Shown one piece after another: positions 1 through 7,514 of a stretch of DNA of 17,746 bases. Position 1 is the stretch's first letter, and the number at the start of each line of letters is the position of its first letter. The notes under the pieces are model-generated. The model saw nothing but the letters and a program-made list of their open reading frames with translations. It did not search any database and was not told the origin of the DNA. Source of the stretch: Patescibacteria group bacterium. GTDB taxonomy: Bacteria; Patescibacteriota; Saccharimonadia; Saccharimonadales; CAIOMD01. The translations under genes were made by a program, and so were the position numbers. The stretch covers positions 1 through 17,746 of the forward strand of contig JAUPVN010000120.1 of the NCBI GenBank assembly GCA_030917025.1. Reading direction: 5' to 3'.

Positions 1-1
1 A

Positions 2-67
2 GCTTTACTTGGTAAAGATATTAGCATTAACCGATTATTAATGGCAAAAACCTTATTTAATCAATAA
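2..67 (+). CDS. possible 3' end of an upstream gene (partial)
   Basis: An open frame enters the window at base 2 and stops at TAA 65-67, giving a 21-residue tail that ends in KTLFNQ. The codons look like those of the neighbouring genes. A competing frame (starting at base 3) stops at 39, so the frame assignment is not secure. The tail is too short to name a family. Confidence 0.35.
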   Translation, partial: ALLGKDISINRLLMAKTLFNQ

Positions 68-90
68 TAGTAGAAAAATTATATAAATAT

Positions 91-99
91 TGCTACTGT
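91..99 (+). promoter_or_regulatory. candidate extended -10 promoter TGCTACTGT
   Basis: TGC followed by TACTGT lies six bases before the ATG at 106. The hexamer is poor (3 of 6 to TATAAT), but its TGCTA start matches the stronger promoters at 2445, 5950 (minus) and 5975. If used, transcription would begin at or next to the ATG, giving a leaderless message; no Shine-Dalgarno is visible before this gene. Confidence 0.35.
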
Positions 100-105
100 A
101 ACAAG

Positions 106-2421
106 ATGAAGACAATTACATTATATTGGCCCAAAGTAATTAAATTTTTAACAAAAATACCAGCTACACTAAGTTTAATATTTATAACATTATTCATTGG
201 TGCTTATACTAAGGCGCTCTGGGTTTCGGCGGAACAATCGGGCTTAGTAGACAAATATGGATATGGCCTAGAGGCACTTAAAAACGGCGAATTAGCAAAT
301 ATTTTTATAGGTGCTTTTATTTCTCCTGAACCCTGGATGTATATTACAGTAATGATACCTTTACTAATTGGGGGAGGCTATTTAGAATACCGATACGGTG
401 CAATTAAAATGATAATAGCCCTTATTGCATCACATATTTTTAGTGTTTTATTTATTGCCGGTATTTTACTTATTTTTAGTAACCTAAACGTTGGCTGGGC
501 AGTTGAACTCTCTAAAACCTACGATGTTGGCATGTCTAATGCTGCGTTTGGTGCACTTGGCGCAGCCACCGCGGGGCTAGCTGTGTCTTTAAAAATACGG
601 CTAAGAGTAGGTATTTCATTATTCTTATTAGCTATGGTTTTATTTAGTGGCAGCATCTGGGATCTAACTCATTTTACGGCATTTGTATTTGGAATAATTA
701 TTGGCCCATGGATAATTGGTTCTAGCATTAAGCTAAAAAAACCAGCAATAAAAAACATAGATAAAAGGATAGTGACTTCTATGATTGTGCTATTTATTGC
801 AATTGCAAATATAATAACTAAGGTTTACCCCGGAAACGGGGGATTACTTGCGTTTAACGAGCCAAATGCCGTTCATTCGGCTTCTACTGCTATAATGCTA
901 GTTTCTTCTGCTATATACATCCTAATTAGCTATGGGCTTTACAGGGGAAGATACTATGCATGGGTAGTGTCTTTAGTAATGGCCACTGTAATAATTTTAT
1001 CATCATTTTTTGAACCAAATAATAGCCTTTTTGTATTTGATTTAATTGTTGGTATATCTTTAATGCTAATGCTGATTGCGTTTAAAGACAGCTTTAAGGT
1101 AAAAGCTAATAAAACAACCGCACAGCAGCTTATTTTAGCTAGCCTTATTACAGCTGTAGTCATTTTTGCAACACATATTATGATAATTTACGTTTTAAAG
1201 CAAAGTTTTACGCCAACGCCAAGCTTAACAGATTCGCTAAAAGAATCACTTCACCAAACCGTAGGTATACCAGAAAGCATTTTAATCCCTAAAAATACCA
1301 CAGCAAGATTAATAACAGAGTTTATTGATACTTTTTGGGTAGTATATTTACTTATAATAATGACTGCGCTTGTAATATCTACTAGCCGTAATCACAGTAA
1401 TAAAGTATCTAAAGAAGACTATACTGAGCTTTTAAAACTAAAGGGCGGTAGTAACATTGCCTGGATGGGCACATGGCCCCAAATAAGATATTGGAGCACC
1501 CCAACAAAAACTACAATAATTGCTTACCGTCTTATAAATAATGTAGCAATAGTTCTATCGGACCCCATTGGATCTTACCAATCTAAAACAAAAGCACTCA
1601 AGCAATTTGATGAATATTGTTATATAAAGGGTTGGGAAGCTGCGTATTTTTCTGTTGATAATAAAACAAAAAATTACTTGAAGTCTTGCGGATATAGCGG
1701 TGTACCAATAGGAGAAGACACAATAATAAAATTACCCACCCTAGAATTTACCGGAAAATCGTGGCAATCTGTAAGGTCTGCCATTAATAAAGCAAGCAAA
1801 CTTGGTATTACAATGAAAACAATAAACTATAATGATGCTCCGTTATCAATTAAAGACCAGCTACACACAATTGCGGATAGCTGGGTTGCAGATAAATCTT
1901 TACCAGAAATGGGATTTACACTAGGAACCCTAGAACAAGCTAAAGACCCAGCGGTAATAATGAACTTAGCCATAGACGGCGAAGGTACTATTCATGGTAT
2001 GACAAGCTGGCTACCAATTTATGGTAAAGGCAAGCAAATTGGGTGGACAATTGATATTATGCAACGCCGTTTAAGTGAACAAACCATGCCAGGAGTTATT
2101 GAATATTTAATTGCAGAAAGTGCAATGGTTTTTAAAAATAAAGGTTACGATTGCATAAGTTTATCTGCTGCCCCACTTGCCAGTGCAAAAGATCCTAACG
2201 GTGCTTTAGAAAAACTACTTAAATTCATGTCTGTAAGGCTAGAACCTTACTACGGGTTTAAAAGTCTTTATAATTTTAAAAAGAAATTTAATCCTATTCA
2301 CAATACTATATATCTATGCTACAAAGACCCCGCAAAGTTACCGGCAATAACTATGGCAATAACTAAAGCCTATACAAACGATAAAAGTCTTATAAAGACC
2401 GCGCTTGCAACCATAAAATAA
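106..2421 (+). CDS. rhomboid-like domain fused to MprF-like aminoacyl-phosphatidylglycerol synthase (DUF2156)
   Basis: Large membrane protein of 771 residues. Residues 17-207 hold about six membrane segments with rhomboid features: a GG-x3-E-x-R-x-G stretch at 89-97 as in the L1/TM2 region of GlpG, GMSNAAFGALG with Ser144 at the nucleophile position, and LTHFTAFVFG with His189 at the catalytic-His position. The oxyanion His/Asn of GlpG appear replaced by Trp77/Thr81, so protease activity is doubtful. About six more membrane segments follow (224-430). From about 437 the cytosolic part is the LPG_synthase_C/DUF2156 domain: SDPIG 485-489, GEDTIIKL 536-543, and GKSWQSVRSAINKASKLG 550-567. The family transfers an amino acid (Lys or Ala) from aminoacyl-tRNA to phosphatidylglycerol, lowering surface negative charge and giving resistance to cationic peptides. 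The amino acid used cannot be told from sequence by eye. ATG 106 is preceded by a -10-like box but no Shine-Dalgarno. Confidence 0.85.
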   Translation: MKTITLYWPKVIKFLTKIPATLSLIFITLFIGAYTKALWVSAEQSGLVDKYGYGLEALKNGELANIFIGAFISPEPWMYITVMIPLLIGGGYLEYRYGAIKMIIALIASHIFSVLFIAGILLIFSNLNVGWAVELSKTYDVGMSNAAFGALGAATAGLAVSLKIRLRVGISLFLLAMVLFSGSIWDLTHFTAFVFGIIIGPWIIGSSIKLKKPAIKNIDKRIVTSMIVLFIAIANIITKVYPGNGGLLAFNEPNAVHSASTAIMLVSSAIYILISYGLYRGRYYAWVVSLVMATVIILSSFFEPNNSLFVFDLIVGISLMLMLIAFKDSFKVKANKTTAQQLILASLITAVVIFATHIMIIYVLKQSFTPTPSLTDSLKESLHQTVGIPESILIPKNTTARLITEFIDTFWVVYLLIIMTALVISTSRNHSNKVSKEDYTELLKLKGGSNIAWMGTWPQIRYWSTPTKTTIIAYRLINNVAIVLSDPIGSYQSKTKALKQFDEYCYIKGWEAAYFSVDNKTKNYLKSCGYSGVPIGEDTIIKLPTLEFTGKSWQSVRSAINKASKLGITMKTINYNDAPLSIKDQLHTIADSWVADKSLPEMGFTLGTLEQAKDPAVIMNLAIDGEGTIHGMTSWLPIYGKGKQIGWTIDIMQRRLSEQTMPGVIEYLIAESAMVFKNKGYDCISLSAAPLASAKDPNGALEKLLKFMSVRLEPYYGFKSLYNFKKKFNPIHNTIYLCYKDPAKLPAITMAITKAYTNDKSLIKTALATIK

Positions 2422-2444
2422 TACTTTTTAATTGCAAATAATAC

Positions 2445-2453
2445 TGCTATAAT
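2445..2453 (+). promoter_or_regulatory. extended -10 promoter TGCTATAAT
   Basis: Perfect TGnTATAAT in the 63-base gap before the DUF3048 gene; transcription start expected near 2460. No good -35 is seen 16-18 bases upstream. An AAAGG (2473-2477) sits seven bases before ATG 2485, so this unit has a short leader with a ribosome binding site. It should drive the DUF3048-kinase-regulator unit. Confidence 0.65.
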
Positions 2454-2484
2454 AAGCACATAAAATAACCATAAAGGTAATTAT

Positions 2485-3672
2485 ATGGATGATATAAAAA
2501 TTCCATCACAAAAACAAAACAATCAAGAGCGGGCTTTCCCAACAGAAGCTTCACTCACTAGTCCCCAAAAAAAATTTATGCCAGAAGAGGTAATAGATAT
2601 GTCAAAAAATAATCAAAGCCCAATTAATAGTCCTAAAAAGCACTTTAAAATTACAAAAAAACAATTAATTATTGTTAGCATTATTGTAATCTTAGCCATT
2701 GCTGGTGCACTATATTATTTTCTATTTTATAAAAAAGATCAACCTGTTAATACAACAGTTACAACTACAAAAAAAGAAGAACCACCCAAACCTCCAACCT
2801 CTCCTTTAACGGGTAGAGTTGTAGAGTCAGAGGCAATAGCAAAACGGCCAGTTACAGCAATAATGATAGAAAACAGCCCAGATGCTCGTCCACAAAGTGG
2901 GTTAAAACAAGCAGACACCGTAGTTGAGGCTGTAGCAGAAGGCGGTGTAACACGTTTTATGGCTGCTTATCTAGAGTCTACACCAGATTACATTGGGCCA
3001 ATCAGGAGCGCTAGGCCATATTATGTAGATTATGCTTTAGCATTTGATGCGTCTTATGCCCATGTTGGTGGCAGCCCAGAGGCTTTAAGTGATATTAAAA
3101 CTCTTGGGGTAAAAGATCTTGATCAATTTTTTAACCCAGATGCCTACTTTAGAATAAACAGCAGATACGCTCCACATAATATGTATAGCGACTTTACAAA
3201 GTTAGATGCCCTAAACCAATCAAAAGGCTACACATCAAGTAAATTCACTCCGTTTGAACGTAAAATAGACGTGGCTCAAACTCCTACTGCAAATAGTGTT
3301 TCGTTCTCTCTTTCTGGAGCAACTTATAACCCTACTTTCACCTATGATGCTGCAACTAATAGCTACATCAGATCTCAGGCCGGCAGTAATCATAATGATT
3401 TTAAAAGTGGAGAACCAATTAACCCTAAAGTTGTAGTTGCAATTGTACTAGATAAAAGTTCTGATGGCTATAATACAATATACCAAACCAGCGGCAGCGG
3501 AACAGCATATATCTTTCAGGATGGTATAGTTAGCCAAGGCTCATGGAATAAACCAGATAGAAAATCTAGCGTTACACTAAATGATAAAAATGGCTTGCCA
3601 ATGAAACTAAACGCCGGGCAAACTTGGATAACCCTGGTTGGATCTCCAGGTGATATAAACTATCAGCCATAA
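2485..3672 (+). CDS. DUF3048 domain-containing membrane-anchored protein (YerB-like)
   Basis: 395 residues. An unusually long cytosolic lead of about 55 polar residues precedes one membrane anchor (about 58-81). Next comes a Pro/Thr/Lys-rich linker, then the extracytoplasmic DUF3048 domain: RPQSGLKQADTVVEA from 135, GPIRSARPYY 171-180 and GGSPEAL 195-201 are the classic conserved blocks of the N-terminal half; a second half follows from about 280 to the end. B. subtilis YerB is the named relative and is a lipoprotein; here there is no lipobox, so the protein is held by a transmembrane helix. The biochemical function of the family is unknown. The stop overlaps the kinase start by one base (TAATG), so the two are probably translationally coupled and may act in one envelope-sensing circuit (inference). 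Start supported by AAAGG seven bases upstream. Confidence 0.85.
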   Translation: MDDIKIPSQKQNNQERAFPTEASLTSPQKKFMPEEVIDMSKNNQSPINSPKKHFKITKKQLIIVSIIVILAIAGALYYFLFYKKDQPVNTTVTTTKKEEPPKPPTSPLTGRVVESEAIAKRPVTAIMIENSPDARPQSGLKQADTVVEAVAEGGVTRFMAAYLESTPDYIGPIRSARPYYVDYALAFDASYAHVGGSPEALSDIKTLGVKDLDQFFNPDAYFRINSRYAPHNMYSDFTKLDALNQSKGYTSSKFTPFERKIDVAQTPTANSVSFSLSGATYNPTFTYDAATNSYIRSQAGSNHNDFKSGEPINPKVVVAIVLDKSSDGYNTIYQTSGSGTAYIFQDGIVSQGSWNKPDRKSSVTLNDKNGLPMKLNAGQTWITLVGSPGDINYQP

Positions 3673-5204
3673 TGATCACATACTTACAACCCCTAAGAGA
3701 AAGTATCTGGCTAAAGATTATACTAGTTACATTATTTAGCCTTTTGTCTGGTGTAATAGCTTATGTGATCCTAACAAAATATATTACTGTTTCACCTTAT
3801 GTGGCAGCATGTTCATCTTTAGCAATTACATTTATTGTTTCGGTAATAATTAGTAAAAGAGTGGCTGATCAGGCCATGGCGTCTACCAATTTACTGGTAA
3901 GAGCCTTAATTATTGGTCTTGATGATAGCCCCGAAATAGAAAAACCAGATGCTAAAGATATTATTAAACCATCTAGAGAATACCTAATTAAATTAGCTGA
4001 ACGCGCTATGGACATTAACGTAGCCATAAAAAGCACCAATCAAGCAGGGCTCTCTAAGATGCATTTTTATCAAGCGGTTGCGGATTCTATTGCTGTGCCA
4101 ATAATTGTAGTTAGCTCAAAACAAATTATAACTTATGCAAATAATGCAGCTATTAAATACTTAGAGCTTTCCCCAGAAAAAATTATAGGGCAATATTTTT
4201 ATGATGCATGTAATTTATCTTTTGTTGGTGGCAGCACACTTGAATCGTGGCTAGAATCGGCAAAAGACGGCTCAAATAAGCAAAATGAAATTTGGGAACG
4301 AGTAAGGTTAAACTTAGCAGAAGATAAACGAAAGCAATTTGATCTTGCGGCTCATTACATAAAAGACTCTGATAAAGATATAGAACTTACCTTAGCTTTT
4401 TTTGACAGAACCTTACACTACGAAAGAGACGATCACGACCTTAGCTTTGTGTCGCTTGCTGTTCACGAACTACGTACCCCCTTAACAATAATGCGTGGAT
4501 ATATAGAGGTTTTTGAAGACGAATTAACCGAAAGCTTAAACTCAGAACAAACAGAATTTATGCATAATATGTCTGCTAGCGCTCAGCAACTAGCTGCCTT
4601 TGTTTCTAGCATTTTAAATGTTGCCAGAATAGAAGAAAATGCTCTATACCTACACTTAAAAGAAGAAAACATTAAAAAAGTACTAGAAGAAGCATGTAAA
4701 AATATGCAGCTTAGAGCACGTGTACACGATAAAAATATAGTAGTAAATATTGATGATAATTTACCAACTGTTGGTATAGATAAAGTTAGTATTTTTGAAG
4801 TTATGAATAATCTTATTGATAACGCCATTAAATACACGCATACAAAAGAGGATATTACAGTTAAAACCACACTAAAAGATGGGATGATTGAAACAACCGT
4901 AAGCGATAATGGTATTGGGATTGCCAGTAATGTTATAGGACACGTATTTGATAAATTTTATAGAGCTCATAAAAGTAAAAATAGTATTGGTGGTACGGGT
5001 TTAGGGTTATACTTATCTAAAGCTATCATAGATGCTCACGGTGGAACAATTTGGGTTAAAAGCAAAGAAGACCAAGGAAGTACATTTGGATTTACTGTGC
5101 CAATCTATAGCGATATAGCAAGCCAAATAAAAGATAGTCAAAATAAAGAAATCGTAAGGGGCGCTCATGGTTGGATTAAAAACCATACGCTTTACAGGGG
5201 GTAA
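3672..5204 (+). CDS. membrane sensor histidine kinase with PAS domain
   Basis: 510 residues. Two membrane segments (about 13-34 and 42-62) are joined by only a few residues, so there is almost no extracellular sensor; a PAS domain (about 130-245) probably senses an internal or membrane-linked signal. HisKA follows with phospho-acceptor His265 in VHELRTPLT. The ATPase domain carries the N box (NNLIDNAIKYT), G1 (VSDNGIGIA), F box (FDKFYRAHK) and G2 (GGTGLGLYLSK). All elements for autophosphorylation are intact. It begins on the last base of the DUF3048 stop codon and ends one base before the response regulator start, so the three genes form one transcript. The architecture resembles PhoR/WalK-type kinases, but the signal and targets are not evident. 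Confidence 0.92.
   Translation: MITYLQPLRESIWLKIILVTLFSLLSGVIAYVILTKYITVSPYVAACSSLAITFIVSVIISKRVADQAMASTNLLVRALIIGLDDSPEIEKPDAKDIIKPSREYLIKLAERAMDINVAIKSTNQAGLSKMHFYQAVADSIAVPIIVVSSKQIITYANNAAIKYLELSPEKIIGQYFYDACNLSFVGGSTLESWLESAKDGSNKQNEIWERVRLNLAEDKRKQFDLAAHYIKDSDKDIELTLAFFDRTLHYERDDHDLSFVSLAVHELRTPLTIMRGYIEVFEDELTESLNSEQTEFMHNMSASAQQLAAFVSSILNVARIEENALYLHLKEENIKKVLEEACKNMQLRARVHDKNIVVNIDDNLPTVGIDKVSIFEVMNNLIDNAIKYTHTKEDITVKTTLKDGMIETTVSDNGIGIASNVIGHVFDKFYRAHKSKNSIGGTGLGLYLSKAIIDAHGGTIWVKSKEDQGSTFGFTVPIYSDIASQIKDSQNKEIVRGAHGWIKNHTLYRG
5196..5201 (+). promoter_or_regulatory. ribosome binding site deciding the response regulator start
   Basis: AGGGGG lies four bases before ATG 5206. This favours 5206 over the in-frame ATG at 5167, which would run 38 bases into the kinase gene and add 13 residues before the usual receiver-domain beginning. 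Confidence 0.6.
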
Positions 5205-5205
5205 T

Positions 5206-5628
5206 ATGGATATTAAAGAACCAAATGGTATAAGAATATTATGCATAGAAGACGAACATTTTATTAGTGAACTTTACGCCCGTGCATTAAGAAGGGCAGG
5301 CTATGATGTAACTACACTTGTTAGCGGCGACGATGGTTTAAGGGCGGCCCAAAAAGATAATTACGATATTATTATGTTAGATTTAATGATTCCAGGCATG
5401 ACGGGCTTTGAAGTTTTAAGAGAGCTAAATAAACACCAGCCAAAACTAAAAGCAAAAATAATTATAACCACAAATCTAGATCAAGACGAAACATCAAAAG
5501 ACGAAATAGAAAAGATGGCTGATGGTTACTTAATAAAAGCAGAATTTACGCCACGACAACTTGTTACAATTATTGATGATTTGGTATCTGGAAAAAACAT
5601 TAACGAAAGCCTAATAGAGCCAGCTTAA
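5206..5628 (+). CDS. single-domain response regulator (CheY-like receiver)
   Basis: 140 residues from ATG 5206, chosen because a G-rich ribosome binding site precedes it and because the receiver fold then starts normally (IRILCIEDE). The receiver residues are all present: acidic pair Glu15/Asp16, phosphoacceptor Asp59 in IIMLDLMIPGMTG, Thr88 or Thr89 at the end of strand 4, and Lys111 in YLIKAEF. After the receiver there are only about 15 residues, so no DNA-binding or enzymatic output domain exists. It must act by binding a partner, by passing phosphate on, or as a phosphate sink. The gene is one base downstream of the kinase stop, so the pair is certainly cognate by position. An extended form starting at 5167 is possible but less likely. 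Confidence 0.9.
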   Translation: MDIKEPNGIRILCIEDEHFISELYARALRRAGYDVTTLVSGDDGLRAAQKDNYDIIMLDLMIPGMTGFEVLRELNKHQPKLKAKIIITTNLDQDETSKDEIEKMADGYLIKAEFTPRQLVTIIDDLVSGKNINESLIEPA

Positions 5629-5634
5629 ATAATA

Positions 5635-5940
5635 TTATAAAGTTGGGGCTTGTTTAGACTCAGCTAGCTGGATAGCGTTGTATATTCTTTGTATAACCGG
5701 AGATAAGAATGTATCATCAAATATGCCCAAAACCCAAAAAACAAAAGCAACAACAATGGTACCACCAATAAATATACCAAAACCTTGGCCAATGCCTTTT
5801 ACAAAAGACATATAAAATAATCGCTTTTTAGAAGTATAGGCTGTTTCATAAACATCTAACATATACCTGCCTAATTGTTCAAAATCTTTTGGTTTCATAC
5901 TAGCTTTTGGTTGTTTGTCTTGTGTTTTTTTAGTAAACAT
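5635..5940 (-). CDS. small membrane protein, DUF5665-like
   Basis: 101 residues. A basic, charged N-terminus (about 1-45) is followed by one clear hydrophobic stretch (about 50-72, with GIGQGFGIFIGGTIV) and a short polar tail. The layout (charged helix, conserved FVKGIGQGFG-like glycine run, single membrane helix) recalls DUF5665, a family of unknown function; the match is from memory of the pattern. The gene is convergent with the response regulator (six-base gap) and divergent from the Cys-rich gene, sharing a 49-base promoter region. Translation starts at ATG 5940 with no obvious Shine-Dalgarno; a TGCTACAAT box at 5950-5958 lies just upstream. Confidence 0.7.
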   Translation of the reverse strand: MFTKKTQDKQPKASMKPKDFEQLGRYMLDVYETAYTSKKRLFYMSFVKGIGQGFGIFIGGTIVVAFVFWVLGIFDDTFLSPVIQRIYNAIQLAESKQAPTL

Positions 5941-5949
5941 ATTAAATAC

Positions 5950-5958
5950 ATTGTAGCA
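5950..5958 (-). promoter_or_regulatory. extended -10 promoter TGCTACAAT (minus strand)
   Basis: On the minus strand TGC-TACAAT lies nine bases upstream of ATG 5940, so the leader of the DUF5665-like gene would be only a few bases. It faces away from the plus-strand promoter at 5975-5983; the two -10 boxes are only 22 bases apart, so polymerases would compete for the site. Confidence 0.55.
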
Positions 5959-5974
5959 TTAAGATTGCTTAAAG

Positions 5975-5983
5975 TGCTATAAT
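5975..5983 (+). promoter_or_regulatory. extended -10 promoter TGCTATAAT, leaderless start
   Basis: Perfect TGnTATAAT ending six bases before ATG 5990. The expected transcription start falls on the ATG itself, so the message for the Cys-rich protein should be leaderless. No -35 element is evident. Confidence 0.65.
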
Positions 5984-5989
5984 ATATAC

Positions 5990-6172
5990 ATGACTAACAA
6001 TAACAATACCCCAGCCCAAGATACCACAGAAAGTTGCGAATGCAACTGCCAAGACAAAAATAATTGCAAAACAGAAGATAACAAAGAATGTAAAAACTGT
6101 TGCTGCAAAGACCAAAACGCCACATGTAAATGCAATTCTAACGACTGTTGCAATATAGATAAATCTTGTTAA
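5990..6172 (+). CDS. cysteine-rich metallothionein-like small protein
   Basis: 60 residues, of which 13 are cysteines, all between positions 16 and 60: C16xC18xC20, C26, C34, C37-C38-C39, C46xC48, C53-C54 and C60. The rest is almost only Asn, Lys, Asp, Glu, Thr and Ser; there is no aromatic residue and no His, Gly or Leu. There is no signal peptide or membrane segment, so it should be cytosolic. The CxC, CC and CCC spacing and lack of aromatics are the compositional signature of metallothioneins, which bind Zn, Cu or Cd in thiolate clusters. I do not recognise a named bacterial metallothionein family (SmtA-type proteins carry His and a different spacing). The gene has its own strong promoter directly at the ATG, and the next gene encodes a likely Zn enzyme. 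A redox or metal-storage role is inferred only. Confidence 0.7.
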   Translation: MTNNNNTPAQDTTESCECNCQDKNNCKTEDNKECKNCCCKDQNATCKCNSNDCCNIDKSC

Positions 6173-6220
6173 AATAAATACTGTTTACAATATATTTCTA
6201 TTCTAAAAGGTTTATTAGGT

Positions 6221-7177
6221 ATGAAACAAGTTCATGATCATTTAAAAGTGTCTACTAATTCTAGCAATACAGGAATTATTGGTGCAGGTAAGCTAAGCTC
6301 GTATAAATGGCCAGGTGCTATTTCTGTTGCAGAACTTATTAATAATAAAACTTATACTATTGGCCAAATAAACAATGCCAAACAAAAACTCAATAACTAT
6401 TACGTTAAAGTAAATAGTAGCGCCAAAACTCGCTGTATAGATGGCAGGCAAGACCCAAAGCTAGATAGCACAAACATTGGCCCTCAAGTCCCTGGAGGTT
6501 CCCTAGGGGCTGCATTAGCATATCGCTTAGGGGCCCATAAAGAAGATCCAACAAAAACTACTTTCTTGCAAGACACAAATTACATAATAAATAAGTTATT
6601 AAGCTTTGGCCTTAAACCGGGTGGCCACAGAGATGTCTTTAACAGCACTACGCAAAGTCATAAAGTTGGTTGTGGCGCTCTAGACAATATGGAGCATATA
6701 TTAAAAACCATGCTAGATCCAAAACTCGTTAATAACCATAAATGTATCGTACAAAATCTGCTTAATAATGACTACGCTGGTGATATATATTTGTGTAATT
6801 TAGGTATGGCAACAATATTAAACTGCCAATCAGAACGCTATTTTATGGATAAGCAAAATGCCCTAGATATTTTAGAAAAAAATAATAAAAGTAGCATTGC
6901 AACTTTATCTGGTTCACATAATGAGGTTTTTGTGATTATTAATTATGTCTCTGATACTACTTTTGATTCTAATAGATTCTCTAAAGAAAACAATGGTATG
7001 CAAGCATTTGGCTATGATATATGGAGAACTAAGCAAGTTGCTGAACTTATTTTTCCAGGGCCAAAACATGCAACAGATAAATCTAAATATATAGTTGCCA
7101 GAGTAATGTTTACCGTTGCAACACTTATGGCGCTAACAGATGGCTCCCTAGAGCTGCTTTATAGAGTGAGCAAATGA
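6221..7177 (+). CDS. uncharacterised protein with beta-carbonic-anhydrase-like metal site
   Basis: 318 residues, soluble, no signal peptide. It has C72-x-D74-x-R76 (RCIDGRQD), which mirrors the C-x-D-x-R metal/dyad motif of beta-class carbonic anhydrases, and downstream GGHRD (His136) then SHKVGCGALDNM (His147, Cys151). Beta enzymes use H-x2-C-G; here the gap is H147-x3-C151, or His136 could be the ligand with a longer gap, as in cadmium-type (CDCA) carbonic anhydrases where His and Cys are further apart. PGGSLGAALAYRLG (about 91-104) looks like the glycine-rich strand-helix following the first ligand. A carbonic anhydrase or related Zn lyase is therefore possible; family assignment is not secure. 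An AAAGG lies ten bases before ATG 6221. Its last four bases overlap the following 99-residue gene (ATGA), so the two are coupled. It follows the Cys-rich gene by 48 bases. Confidence 0.65.
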   Translation: MKQVHDHLKVSTNSSNTGIIGAGKLSSYKWPGAISVAELINNKTYTIGQINNAKQKLNNYYVKVNSSAKTRCIDGRQDPKLDSTNIGPQVPGGSLGAALAYRLGAHKEDPTKTTFLQDTNYIINKLLSFGLKPGGHRDVFNSTTQSHKVGCGALDNMEHILKTMLDPKLVNNHKCIVQNLLNNDYAGDIYLCNLGMATILNCQSERYFMDKQNALDILEKNNKSSIATLSGSHNEVFVIINYVSDTTFDSNRFSKENNGMQAFGYDIWRTKQVAELIFPGPKHATDKSKYIVARVMFTVATLMALTDGSLELLYRVSK

Positions 7178-7473
7178 ACCAAGAGTTAAAAACTTGTAAT
7201 TCATTAACTATATCCACAGCTGGCTCACAGGAAGACCCAGAATATATTGCATTTTCTAATATAAAGACAGATATAAGCGCAGTAATGGGATTATTAAAAA
7301 AATATAACGTTGCCAACAATACTTATATTAAAAGAAATAAAATATTTGAACATGAAGTATTCTTAACTTTTTTGGGTGAAGGTAAAAAAAGAGATGAGAC
7401 AATTATGGTTTCTAATAATGTTAATTTAAGAGATTTTGCCAAATATATAATTAGAATGACAACCCCAAGATAG
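7174..7473 (+). CDS. unknown 99-residue protein
   Basis: Starts inside the end of the preceding gene with an ATGA overlap, the usual sign of translational coupling and shared function. The product is small, soluble and basic towards the end, with a mixed helix/strand look (a KTDISAVMGLLKKY helix near 30-43, then EHEVFLTFLGEG and IMVSNNVNLRDFAKYI). Two cysteines at most (Cys8) and no obvious metal site. I do not recognise a family. Because of the coupling it is a candidate partner or accessory subunit of the carbonic-anhydrase-like protein. Confidence 0.7.
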   Translation: MNQELKTCNSLTISTAGSQEDPEYIAFSNIKTDISAVMGLLKKYNVANNTYIKRNKIFEHEVFLTFLGEGKKRDETIMVSNNVNLRDFAKYIIRMTTPR

Positions 7474-7514
7474 TTAAAATTTATTTATTTAATTATTATA
7501 GATAATAAAGCTTA

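Noticed and set aside
5167..5205. Earlier in-frame ATG for the response regulator
   Set aside because: It overlaps the kinase by 38 bases and lacks a ribosome binding site, while ATG 5206 has AGGGGG four bases upstream and gives a normal receiver start.
5615..5650. Weak partly paired arms between the convergent response regulator and DUF5665-like genes
   Set aside because: Pairing around AGCC/GGCT is interrupted and there is no T-run, so I do not call a terminator.
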